Below are positions 31,209 through 36,848 of a stretch of DNA of 36,848 nucleotides, in pieces. How positions within the stretch are numbered: the stretch's first letter is position 1; every line of letters begins with the position of its first letter. The notes beneath the pieces were generated by a model. It was not told the DNA's origin. It searched no databases and was given only the letters and a program-made list of their open reading frames with translations. The translations under genes and the position numbers were made by a program. The stretch comes from a virus: positions 1-36,848 of the IMG/VR virus record IMGVR_UViG_3300044710_000020, one strand, 5' to 3'.

Positions 31209-31450
31209 ACGAACCGGCAAGCAAGGAAGACATGAAGGTGTTGGTCGAAAAGCTGGATCAGCTCGGCGATTCGGTCAAAGGGATGCGGGATCAAAACTCC
31301 GCCGAGCACGGCTCGCTGTTTTTGAAAATGACCCATCTCGGCAATCTGATGGGCTGGCTTAAAGATGCGTGGCGCCGCTTCAGCATTCTGCCGCCGCCGC
31401 CTGAAGAGCGGCCCAAGCCCGGCGCAACACCAAAGGACGACACGCAATGA
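31205..31450 (+). CDS. Hypothetical lysis-block protein
   Basis: 81 aa from the ATG at 31205. MNEPASKEDMKVLVEKLDQL, then HGSLFLKMTHLGNLMGWLKD and a Pro-rich tail. Mostly amphipathic helices; no clear transmembrane segment. Overlaps on both sides (ATGA). Confidence 0.5.
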   Translation: MNEPASKEDMKVLVEKLDQLGDSVKGMRDQNSAEHGSLFLKMTHLGNLMGWLKDAWRRFSILPPPPEERPKPGATPKDDTQ

Positions 31451-31935
31451 ACTACCTGTACGCGGCACTCGCGGCACTCATCATCGGATTCGGCGGTGGT
31501 TTCTATCTTGGCGGATTGAAAGGAACGGCTAAGGCCGACACCGCCAAAACCGCTCAGGAGGCCCAGGGCGAGGCGATCGCGCAGACCAACGTCAAGGCAT
31601 TGCAAACCCAAGCCGCACACGAGGCGGCCGAGCAGATCAACGACAACACGGCGGAAATAGCACATGCGAAATCTATTGAGACTATCGACACCGGTGCTGC
31701 TCGCACTGATCCTTTGTTCGTGCAAAGCGGCGCCGCCGCAAAAGGAGTTTGTCGCCCAGCCGTGCCCAGCACCAAAACCACAGCCAGCTCTCTCGGAGCC
31801 GGTGCCGCAGCAGGGGGATCTGGCCCAAGCGTTGGAGACGGCGTTGACCGGCGACCCGAAATCGAAGCCCTGAAGAAGAAGCTCGAACGCATCGCCGCCG
31901 ATGAGCGCCTGCTGATTGCCGAATGGCCAAAATGA
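31447..31935 (+). CDS. Inner-membrane spanin (Rz-like)
   Basis: 162 aa. Residues 1-25 (NYLYAALAALIIGFGGGFYL) are an N-terminal anchor with small-residue packing; the periplasmic part is helical (KTAQEAQGEAIAQTNVKALQ; EALKKKLERIAADERLLIAE). A lipoprotein gene is nested in another frame at 31664-31873, the typical Rz/Rz1 arrangement. With its partner it fuses or disrupts the outer membrane at the end of lysis. Confidence 0.8.
   Translation: MNYLYAALAALIIGFGGGFYLGGLKGTAKADTAKTAQEAQGEAIAQTNVKALQTQAAHEAAEQINDNTAEIAHAKSIETIDTGAARTDPLFVQSGAAAKGVCRPAVPSTKTTASSLGAGAAAGGSGPSVGDGVDRRPEIEALKKKLERIAADERLLIAEWPK
31664..31873 (+). CDS. Outer-membrane spanin lipoprotein (Rz1-like), nested in Rz
   Basis: 69 aa. 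LLALILCSCKAAPPQKEFV has a lipobox ending at Cys20 (or the Cys at 18) and a Pro-rich mature part (PCPAPKPQPALSEPVPQQ), both typical of Rz1. It lies wholly inside the spanin gene in the +1 frame. Confidence 0.85.
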   Translation: MRNLLRLSTPVLLALILCSCKAAPPQKEFVAQPCPAPKPQPALSEPVPQQGDLAQALETALTGDPKSKP

Positions 31936-32117
31936 GATGGCCGTGGTCGAAACGTCGTCCGCCACCGCCGCAGATCCCGCCTTATCAAGTCCCGGTCGCA
32001 AAGCCGGCGGCGCCAAAAGAACCCAGCATCATCGTTGAAGAAGTCGACACCTCGGCCATGACTCGTACCGGAATACACCGAGCTTGGGATCGCTTGAGCG
32101 GAAAGTTCAAGGAATAG
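31932..32117 (+). CDS. Hypothetical Pro-rich basic protein
   Basis: 61 aa from the ATG at 31932 (ATGA overlap with Rz); an ATG at 31923 would add three residues. MRWPWSKRRPPPPQIPPYQV then IIVEEVDTSAMTRTGIHRAW. Pro-rich front, amphipathic end. No family. Last gene clearly part of the late operon. Confidence 0.5.
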   Translation: MRWPWSKRRPPPPQIPPYQVPVAKPAAPKEPSIIVEEVDTSAMTRTGIHRAWDRLSGKFKE

Positions 32118-32154
32118 TTCGGCAGCGAACAGACAACGCGACACGGCGTTTGGC

Positions 32155-32355
32155 ATGGTCCGGCGCATGGATGTCGATCACAGCACGCTACTGGACTACG
32201 CACGGGCGGAACTGAAGCTGCTGAATGCCGCCCAGCCTCTAAGCGACAATGCCAAACCATTGATTCTTGGAAGTCGATCTCTAAGGCTCTTAGAGGCGGT
32301 GCGCCATAAGTTGCTGATTTGGCTGCGACCAATTGACTGGGACCGGGGCTCTTAA
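32155..32355 (+). CDS. Hypothetical helical protein ending at attP
   Basis: 66 aa from the ATG at 32155, or 62 from 32167. MDVDHSTLLDYARAELKLLN then LGSRSLRLLEAVRHKLLIWL. Its last seven bases overlap the attP core, so integration would change its end only slightly. No promoter or strong ribosome site is seen. Plausible but unproven. Confidence 0.35.
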   Translation: MVRRMDVDHSTLLDYARAELKLLNAAQPLSDNAKPLILGSRSLRLLEAVRHKLLIWLRPIDWDRGS

Positions 32356-32393
32356 TCAATTGGTCGTAGGTTCGATCCCTACACGGCCCACCA
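32349..32393 (+). other. attP core: 3' half of a tRNA-Lys (CTT anticodon)
   Basis: The stretch runs from the anticodon loop CTCTTAA (anticodon CTT) through a perfect T-arm (GTAGG / CCTAC around TTCGATC, 32366-32382), the acceptor strand ACGGCCC, a discriminator A and an encoded CCA. The 5' half of the tRNA is missing, as expected for an attP that restores the 3' half of the host gene on integration. An 11-bp inverted repeat (CGACCAATTGA at 32326-32336 and TCAATTGGTCG at 32355-32365) brackets its start. The integrase gene points toward it from the other side. Confidence 0.85.
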
Positions 32394-32431
32394 ATTTCAA
32401 TAACTTACGTCACACTCTCTCCCACCACCCT

Positions 32432-32596
32432 CTAAGGAATAGGCTTTTCTCTAAGCTCAGGCAGGTAAGTTTCGCTGATTGGGACCACATCAGCAGCGTC
32501 GCCCCAATATTCGCGCGCCGCCTCAACCATGTTGTCAGCCACGACAAACCTAGGCTTGGCGTACTCCGGCGGAAACTTCGGACCGTCGTACTTCAT
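32432..32596 (-). CDS. 54-aa protein coupled to integrase
   Basis: The ATG at 32596 overlaps the integrase stop (ATGA). MKYDGPKFPPEYAKPRFVVA then EAAREYWGDAADVVPISE and a short tail; a mixed acidic protein without HTH. Its place between int and attP is where some phages keep an excisionase, but the sequence does not look DNA-binding, so that is not claimed. Confidence 0.55.
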   Translation of the reverse strand: MKYDGPKFPPEYAKPRFVVADNMVEAAREYWGDAADVVPISETYLPELREKPIP

Positions 32597-33558
32597 CGTA
32601 CCGGCACCAGCTTGCGCGCACGCGTGTACACCTCGCGCATCTGGCCCTGGTGGCCGATTACGTTGCGATCGCCGCCATCGGTCTGGGCTTTGGGGCGGAT
32701 CTTGCGAAACGAGAAACCTGCATCCAGGCGATGCATATTCGAGATGATGCCGCGCTCGGTGAGCGGCTTGCCGAAGCGATTGGTGAACAGGCGATCATGG
32801 CTGGGCAGCACCCGCGGCCGGTTCGGGTTCTGGTTTTGCCGACTCATCCGTTCGTGGCGCGCCTCCAAGATCTCGCGCACGAGCTCGCGCAGCGTGTCGG
32901 TCCACTCGATCGTCACGGGCTTGCCGGTCTTCGACTCGGTGAAGGCGATGCCTGCCGGCGTCACGGCCGACACTGGCATCAGGATGATGTCGCAGCCGCG
33001 CACGCCGGTGATGTAGCCGAACTGCATGACCTGAGCGAAGTGGCCAGGCGCCTTGTCGATCGCCGGCGCGAGCACAGCCGATGGCACGAGGGTCTTGTCG
33101 GGCCGCTCTTTGTTGCGCCTCACACCGCGGCAGGGATTGCGCCTGGCCCAGCCCTGGCGCATCGCGTACTCGAACACGGACGATAAACAGGCGCGTTCGC
33201 GATTGCCGCTCACCGCAGCTCCTGCCTTCTTTCTCGCCTCGAGGTACATGGCCACCGTCGAGTCGTCGATCTCCGCCGGCGTCATGTGGCCGAACACCTT
33301 GGTGAGAATGCCGAACAGGAAATAGGTGTACTGCTTTTGCGTCGGCGGTTTGAGTTCGAGCATCGCCGAGTCGGCGTAGGAAGCGAAGATCCCGGCAAGC
33401 GTGTTAGGCGGCTGGTCCGTGAGGATCGCGAGACGGCGGTGCAGCTCCCGAATCCCTTCGTCGATGCGGCTTAGGCCGATCCATTTGCCGCGGTCGACGT
33501 AGTAGTACCTGCCGTCCTTCGGATGGACCTTGGGTGGTCGCAGCTTTCTTGTTGTCAC
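32593..33558 (-). CDS. int: Tyrosine-recombinase integrase
   Basis: 321 aa from a GTG at 33558. Arm-type start (RPPKVHPKDGRYYYVDRGKW), a core-binding SAM-like domain (ASYADSAMLELKPPTQKQYT onward) and the catalytic domain: Arg in GYITGVRGCDIILM, FSFRKIRPKAQTD (Arg in place of the usual His at box II start, normal for this phage subfamily), IGHQGQMREVYTR with the nucleophile Tyr. It recombines attP with the tRNA-Lys gene. Confidence 0.95.
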   Translation of the reverse strand: MTTRKLRPPKVHPKDGRYYYVDRGKWIGLSRIDEGIRELHRRLAILTDQPPNTLAGIFASYADSAMLELKPPTQKQYTYFLFGILTKVFGHMTPAEIDDSTVAMYLEARKKAGAAVSGNRERACLSSVFEYAMRQGWARRNPCRGVRRNKERPDKTLVPSAVLAPAIDKAPGHFAQVMQFGYITGVRGCDIILMPVSAVTPAGIAFTESKTGKPVTIEWTDTLRELVREILEARHERMSRQNQNPNRPRVLPSHDRLFTNRFGKPLTERGIISNMHRLDAGFSFRKIRPKAQTDGGDRNVIGHQGQMREVYTRARKLVPVR

Positions 33559-33745
33559 AGGCGCTCCAATCTGGACCGGACTGTATGCCAGGGGTGAGGG
33601 CCCGGTCTAGGGCTTGAGGGGTGGTAACAGGCCAGCCATCGGCATTTTTGAAGAAACGGATGCCATTTGCGCGGCACCAGCGGGCAACGGAAGCCTTCTG
33701 GCTATAGCCTGACAGGGTGCGCAGCTGCTCCGCGTCGACAATCAC
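33404..33745 (-). CDS. DUF4224 protein with extended, possibly frameshifted C-terminus
   Basis: 113 aa from a GTG at 33745 (GTGA overlap). VIVDAEQLRTLSGYSQKASV, ARWCRANGIRFFKNADGWPV and TTPQALDRAL are the DUF4224 domain, a short protein almost always next to an integrase. The family is usually about 60-75 aa; here the frame runs another 50 residues into int in a different frame. A TGA overlapping the int GTG exists in a neighbouring frame, so a one-base indel may have lost the original stop. Confidence 0.75.
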   Translation of the reverse strand: MIVDAEQLRTLSGYSQKASVARWCRANGIRFFKNADGWPVTTPQALDRALTPGIQSGPDWSACDNKKAATTQGPSEGRQVLLRRPRQMDRPKPHRRRDSGAAPPSRDPHGPAA

Positions 33746-33909
33746 GCCGGTTCCTCCCGCCACTCATCCGCATCACCCGTCTCCCACACCGTGAAGTGCT
33801 CCGGCCGCAGAGATCGCACGAACTTGGCGAATGCCATCTCCTGCGCCGCCTTCTCGCTGTCAGCGTCCACGTCGATGAACTGATCGCCGAGCATGGCCCG
33901 GAATTTCAT
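33742..33909 (-). CDS. Hypothetical 55-aa protein
   Basis: From the ATG at 33909 (ATGA overlap). MKFRAMLGDQFIDVDADSEK, then AAQEMAFAKFVRSLRPEHFT; an acidic alpha/beta protein. An upstream extension to 33996 is shadow. No family recognised. Confidence 0.55.
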   Translation of the reverse strand: MKFRAMLGDQFIDVDADSEKAAQEMAFAKFVRSLRPEHFTVWETGDADEWREEPA

Positions 33910-34082
33910 GCTGGCTGCTTCAGGATTTTGAGCGCGAGCATGAGCTCCTCGACCGCATTCACGACCTTCTCTGGCGCCTGGCCCTCCCGCAACCACTCCT
34001 CGATCTCAATCGCTAGCGCCGTCTTCGCTGCGCGAATCCGCAAGCGATCATCGCTGTTAAAGCTGGGGCGATGTTTGCTCAA
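33906..34082 (-). CDS. Hypothetical 58-aa helical protein
   Basis: Starts with a TTG at 34082 that overlaps the ATPase stop (TTGA) and ends overlapping the next ATG (ATGA). Sequence after the start: SKHRPSFNSDDRLRIRAAKT, then AIEIEEWLREGQAPEKVVNA and an amphipathic end. Probably real because both ends couple. Confidence 0.5.
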   Translation of the reverse strand: MSKHRPSFNSDDRLRIRAAKTALAIEIEEWLREGQAPEKVVNAVEELMLALKILKQPA

Positions 34083-35758
34083 AACAGATCCTCGCTCGCC
34101 CGGATCTCGCCGCGGCCACTGATCAGTTCTAGCGAGCGCAGCTTGCCGAGTGCGTTATTAAACCCGCCGCCGTCCGCTTCGTAGCCAGCTCGATTCGCAA
34201 GCGCCTGTTTGGTAAGCGTGTGCGGATAGGCTTCCGCCAGGCATTCGAGCGCCTTGCGTTCAGCCTTGGAAAGCTGGCGCATCCAGTGCTGCAGCAGATC
34301 CGGCCCGCGCGGCAGCTCGTCAAATGAGCCCAGCCCTTTCAATCCCGCGGCGGTGATCGCCAGCCTGCTGGCATCCCCATCGATGAAGCCCTGCGATCGT
34401 AACGAACCCAATGCATTGTTGAACCCGCCGCCGGTGTGCGCGTAGCCGGCCAGGATCGCAACCTGGGTTTTCGAGCGGCCGTTCGGGTATTGCGCAAGCG
34501 CGGTGAGCACCAGGCGCTCGGCTTTCGATAGCGTGGCATTGCCATTTACTTTGACTTGCGACGCAGCTGTGCGCACCACCTCACGGATCGCGCGTTCCGT
34601 CGCAGGTGCCTTCGGGCCAGGAGGATGCACGGTGTATTTAACCGGCGCATCTGTCTTGAACACCGGCGGCCGCGGCATGGCGCCATGCCAGTGCTCGAGC
34701 GACCCGTAATAGACCTCGAGCTGGTCGATGATGCTCCGCTGCCCTTCTGTGAATCCTTCCTTGTGGGACTGGACGATATCCGCCTTCCATTGCTGCGGAT
34801 CGATGTCGGTCGCCGCCGGCGCGGCTTTCAGCTGTCGCTGCAGGTCCGCGATCTGCTTCTTGAGCTCGCGCGGATCGTTGCCCTTCACCTCCTCGAGCAC
34901 GGCGGCGAGCTTCGTTTTCACCGCATCAAGGTCGACCTCGGCCCAGCCGGCGAGCTTGGTGACATCGGCAGATTGCGGCTTGAATGAATCGTAGGTCTTG
35001 AACATCGGAAAGGCGATGCGCTCGGGCCCGTATTCAATCTCGGGCGACCAGATCCAGGCCTCGCCGCGTTTCATCTGCGCAAGCGTGGCGAGTACTTCGC
35101 GCCCCTTCGCTGGATCCGCGCACCCGTCAATCCAATCCTTGATCGAGTCGCGGTCCAGCTTGTGAATGACCCGCATCGCGATGAGCGTCTCGCAGCTCGT
35201 CACGAAATCCTTGTGCACCTTCTGCGGCCGCTGGCTCGCAGCGATGATGGTGATGCCCTTGCCGCGGCCCTCGCTCGCCAGGCGGTTCGCCCAGTGCAGC
35301 ATCTTGCCTGCGTCCGGATCTAATATCTTCCCCTGCGGCGCAAAGTTGTGGACCTCATCGATAACTAGATGGCGCGCGCCGCGGGTGAGCTTGAATAGCG
35401 TGGACGCAAAGGCAATGAAGAAACGCGTGCGTTCGCCCACCATCCAGCCGCCTAAATCTATGAGCGCTGATCGATTGCCGGTGGCGATGAGCTCGGCGAC
35501 CGCGGCGCCGGAATGCTCGTTGATCGGCACATCGGCGTGCTCGCCACCGAACACCACCACCGGGAATCCCGCCTTCTTGCCGTCGGCTGAGGATTTGATT
35601 CCCCACCAGTCACCCTTCGGATCGATGATGCAGACCGGCTTATCCGCCTCGAGCAGACCCTCAACCAGCACGCGCAGCGCCGAGCTCTTGCCGGCGCCGG
35701 TTTTGCCGAGCGCAATGACGTGCTGCGCGAGCACGCCGGCGGAAAGCTTGAGCGTCAC
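34079..35758 (-). CDS. HerA-like ATPase with two C-terminal winged-helix-like repeats
   Basis: 559 aa. Walker A GKTGAGKS (18-25), CIIDPKGDWWG (43-53), Walker B LVIDE (131-135) and the sensor-like IIAASQRPQ (171-179) place it in the HerA/FtsK superfamily (DUF87 type). These are ring motors acting on DNA. Residues about 280-312 are coiled coil. Two repeats, about 410-459 and 496-546, both with LSKAER, GY and GGGFNNALGxLRS, look like winged helices. It lacks the NurA or nuclease partners of HerA repair and defence pairs. Lies directly downstream of the DUF6745-like gene, separated by one small gene. Confidence 0.8.
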   Translation of the reverse strand: MTLKLSAGVLAQHVIALGKTGAGKSSALRVLVEGLLEADKPVCIIDPKGDWWGIKSSADGKKAGFPVVVFGGEHADVPINEHSGAAVAELIATGNRSALIDLGGWMVGERTRFFIAFASTLFKLTRGARHLVIDEVHNFAPQGKILDPDAGKMLHWANRLASEGRGKGITIIAASQRPQKVHKDFVTSCETLIAMRVIHKLDRDSIKDWIDGCADPAKGREVLATLAQMKRGEAWIWSPEIEYGPERIAFPMFKTYDSFKPQSADVTKLAGWAEVDLDAVKTKLAAVLEEVKGNDPRELKKQIADLQRQLKAAPAATDIDPQQWKADIVQSHKEGFTEGQRSIIDQLEVYYGSLEHWHGAMPRPPVFKTDAPVKYTVHPPGPKAPATERAIREVVRTAASQVKVNGNATLSKAERLVLTALAQYPNGRSKTQVAILAGYAHTGGGFNNALGSLRSQGFIDGDASRLAITAAGLKGLGSFDELPRGPDLLQHWMRQLSKAERKALECLAEAYPHTLTKQALANRAGYEADGGGFNNALGKLRSLELISGRGEIRASEDLF

Positions 35759-35919
35759 TTCGAATCCTTTTGCTCAATGGGATCGTGCGGTTTTGAGAGC
35801 TTGATGGCCGCGCGATTCTTCCTTGGCTTAGCGATAGCCTTATCCCGACGCGCGCGCCACGCTCCCCATTCCTTGCGTGGACCCAATGGTGCGCCCCCGG
35901 GATTGAGCCTGTTCTTCAC
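35755..35919 (-). CDS. Basic 54-aa protein between repeat protein and ATPase
   Basis: The GTG at 35919 overlaps the DUF6745-like stop (GTGA), and its TGA overlaps the ATPase ATG (ATGA). After the start: KNRLNPGGAPLGPRKEWGAW, then RARRDKAIAKPRKNRAAIKL and a hydrophilic end. About one third Lys/Arg, so it may bind nucleic acid. It physically links the repeat gene to the ATPase in one message. Confidence 0.6.
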   Translation of the reverse strand: MKNRLNPGGAPLGPRKEWGAWRARRDKAIAKPRKNRAAIKLSKPHDPIEQKDSK

Positions 35920-36848
35920 GACTCGAACACCGGCGCGTAATCCTGCGGCCGCTTGAACGCGAGCGATCCATCCGGCATGCGCCAGGTCGACGCCGCTGCG
36001 GCGTGGCAATCTCTCGAGGCGAGGCCGCCATAAGCCTTCGGATCAACGCGAAGCTGGTAACGCTTCGTGGTGCCATCCGGCTCCGGCGTCGAATTGAGCA
36101 GATCGACCATGACGATATCCTCATCGCCCGGCACTCCAATCCATAGCAGGCGCGCGGTGCGCAGCCCCTTGATCGGATGATCCGCCGGCAACTCCTGCAC
36201 GACCTTGGCGCCGGCGTCTTTCAGGTACCGCGCCGTACCGTAGCGATCGATCATCACGCGCCGGACCTCGGCGTTGCCTTGATCCTTGATGTCACGCACG
36301 GTGATGCGTTCGGGGTGCTCGATCACGTCCTGCGTGACCTGCACGCCGTGCCAGTGCCATAAGCCCCAGCCGGAGCCATACCCGATTGATTGGCCCGTTG
36401 CGCTGTGCAGCCGGCCGCGATCGTCTCGATTCAGCGTGGTCGGCCGCTCCACCGCGAAACACACATCATCGAGCGTCCAGAAAAATCCGCACGATTCGGT
36501 GAGATCCAGGAAGTTGCGATCGATGGAGACCGAAAAGACTTCATTGAAGTAGTCCGCCCAGGCAGAATATCCTGCTGCCCACTGCGCCCAGAAAAACGCC
36601 CGGCCGGCCTCATCCATCGCGCTCCGCAGCGCATCGGTGATCCGGAATTTTTGATCCGCCGAGCGGACCGCCGAGCCGACCGCCGAGTCGACCGCCGAGT
36701 AGACCGCCGAGCCGACCGCCGAGCGGACCGCCGAGCGGACCGCCGAGCCGACCGCCGAGCCGACCGCCGAGTCGACCGCCGAGCCGACCGCCGAGCGGAC
36801 CGCCGAGCGGACCGCCGAGCCGACCGCCGAGCCGACCGCCGAGTCGAC
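35916..36848 (-). CDS. DUF6745-like tetrapeptide-repeat protein, C-terminal part (enters from right edge)
   Basis: Reading leftward from the right edge there are 16 more X-Ser-Ala-Val repeats (D-G-G-R-R-G twice, then Y-D-G-R). A unique domain of 246 residues follows, starting DQKFRITDALRSAMDEAG. Recognisable family motifs follow in order: ERPTTLNRDDRGRLHSATG, GLWHWHGVQV, NAEVRRVMIDRYG, DLLNSTPEPDGTTKRYQL, and a C-terminus ending PQDYAPVFES. These are hallmarks of DUF6745 as I recall it. The internal Met at 36617 is not a real start, because the frame is open back through the repeats. The stop overlaps the GTG start of the next leftward gene (GTGA). With the left part, the joined protein is 489 aa (87 + 156 + 246). 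Function unknown; sited in a lysogeny-side operon, not among virion genes. Confidence 0.8.
   Translation of the reverse strand, partial: VDSAVGSAVGSAVRSAVRSAVGSAVDSAVGSAVGSAVRSAVRSAVGSAVYSAVDSAVGSAVRSADQKFRITDALRSAMDEAGRAFFWAQWAAGYSAWADYFNEVFSVSIDRNFLDLTESCGFFWTLDDVCFAVERPTTLNRDDRGRLHSATGQSIGYGSGWGLWHWHGVQVTQDVIEHPERITVRDIKDQGNAEVRRVMIDRYGTARYLKDAGAKVVQELPADHPIKGLRTARLLWIGVPGDEDIVMVDLLNSTPEPDGTTKRYQLRVDPKAYGGLASRDCHAAAASTWRMPDGSLAFKRPQDYAPVFES
36657..36848 (-). repeat. 12-bp tandem repeat array, 16 units, same register as the left-end array
   Basis: Sixteen exact units CGCCGAGNNGAC, ending on a unit boundary at the last base. NN is CC (7), CG (5), TC (3) or TA (1). A 6-unit block CG-CG-CC-CC-TC-CC at 36717-36788 is repeated at 36789-36848 minus its last unit. 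That missing unit is supplied by bases 1-12 if the ends are joined. The final 36 bp equal the first 36 bp of the window, so the true unit count across the junction is 39 or 36, or more if assembly collapsed copies. Confidence 0.97.

Noticed and set aside
32349-32393. Functional phage tRNA gene
   Set aside because: Only the anticodon-to-CCA half is present; the upstream bases do not form a D-arm or matching acceptor strand.
32333-33186. Plus-strand frames opposite integrase
   Set aside because: They are antisense shadows of a clear tyrosine recombinase with its catalytic residues in order.
1-36848. Integrated prophage with repeats as attachment sites
   Set aside because: The real att core is an internal tRNA-Lys 3' half beside int; the end repeats are coding sequence of one gene.

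Overview
The window looks like a complete temperate phage genome of about 36.8 kb, opened inside a tandem repeat. Overlapping Rz/Rz1 spanins and Gram-negative-style lysis genes point to a Gram-negative host. GC-rich sequence, strong Shine-Dalgarno sites and an attP core made of a tRNA-Lys(CTT) 3' half suggest a proteobacterium; I cannot name the genus. The virion genes are podovirus-like: large portal, scaffold, capsid, adaptor, tail hub, ejection-type proteins and tailspike, with no tail tube, tape measure or baseplate set.

Layout. A lambda-like switch lies at 4.5-5.2 kb. A small HTH repressor (minus strand) sits between two promoters that diverge around it. Each promoter carries a CACCCAT-NN-ATGGGTG operator exactly between its -35 and -10 boxes. 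Rightward from the switch come a Cro-like gene, a small regulator, a DUF1376 replication gene with an internal 11-bp iteron array, small early genes, a Q-like antiterminator and a terminator (5.0-8.8 kb). Then come terminase, portal, scaffold, capsid, tail, ejection and tailspike genes (8.8-29.9 kb), lysis genes (29.9-32.1 kb) and attP (32.35 kb). A three-gene membrane/lipoprotein cassette on the minus strand interrupts the late region at 26.6-27.2 kb.

The leftward operon holds small genes, a likely annealing protein, a PD-(D/E)XK exonuclease, a coiled-coil protein, a KTSC protein and then a two-gene unit. In that unit a 108-aa protein is coupled by TAATG to a gene that runs off the left edge inside a 12-bp repeat array. 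The right edge of the window lies in the same array, in the same strand, register and reading frame, and continues into the C-terminal domain. Joining the ends gives one 489-aa protein (477 aa if the identical 36-bp ends are one copy). The operon then continues through a basic 54-aa protein, a HerA-like ATPase, small genes, a DUF4224 protein and integrase to attP, nearly all joined by 1-4 nt overlaps.

The most unusual object is that junction gene. Its flanks match the family I know as DUF6745. Its middle is at least 36 exact copies of a tetrapeptide X-Ser-Ala-Val, where X is only Gly, Asp, Arg or Tyr. In all 39 visible 12-bp units, ten bases never change and all variation is in two adjacent bases. 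Larger blocks of 3, 5 and 6 units are duplicated. This is a coded, length-variable repeat protein of unknown function, together with a conserved-looking small partner.
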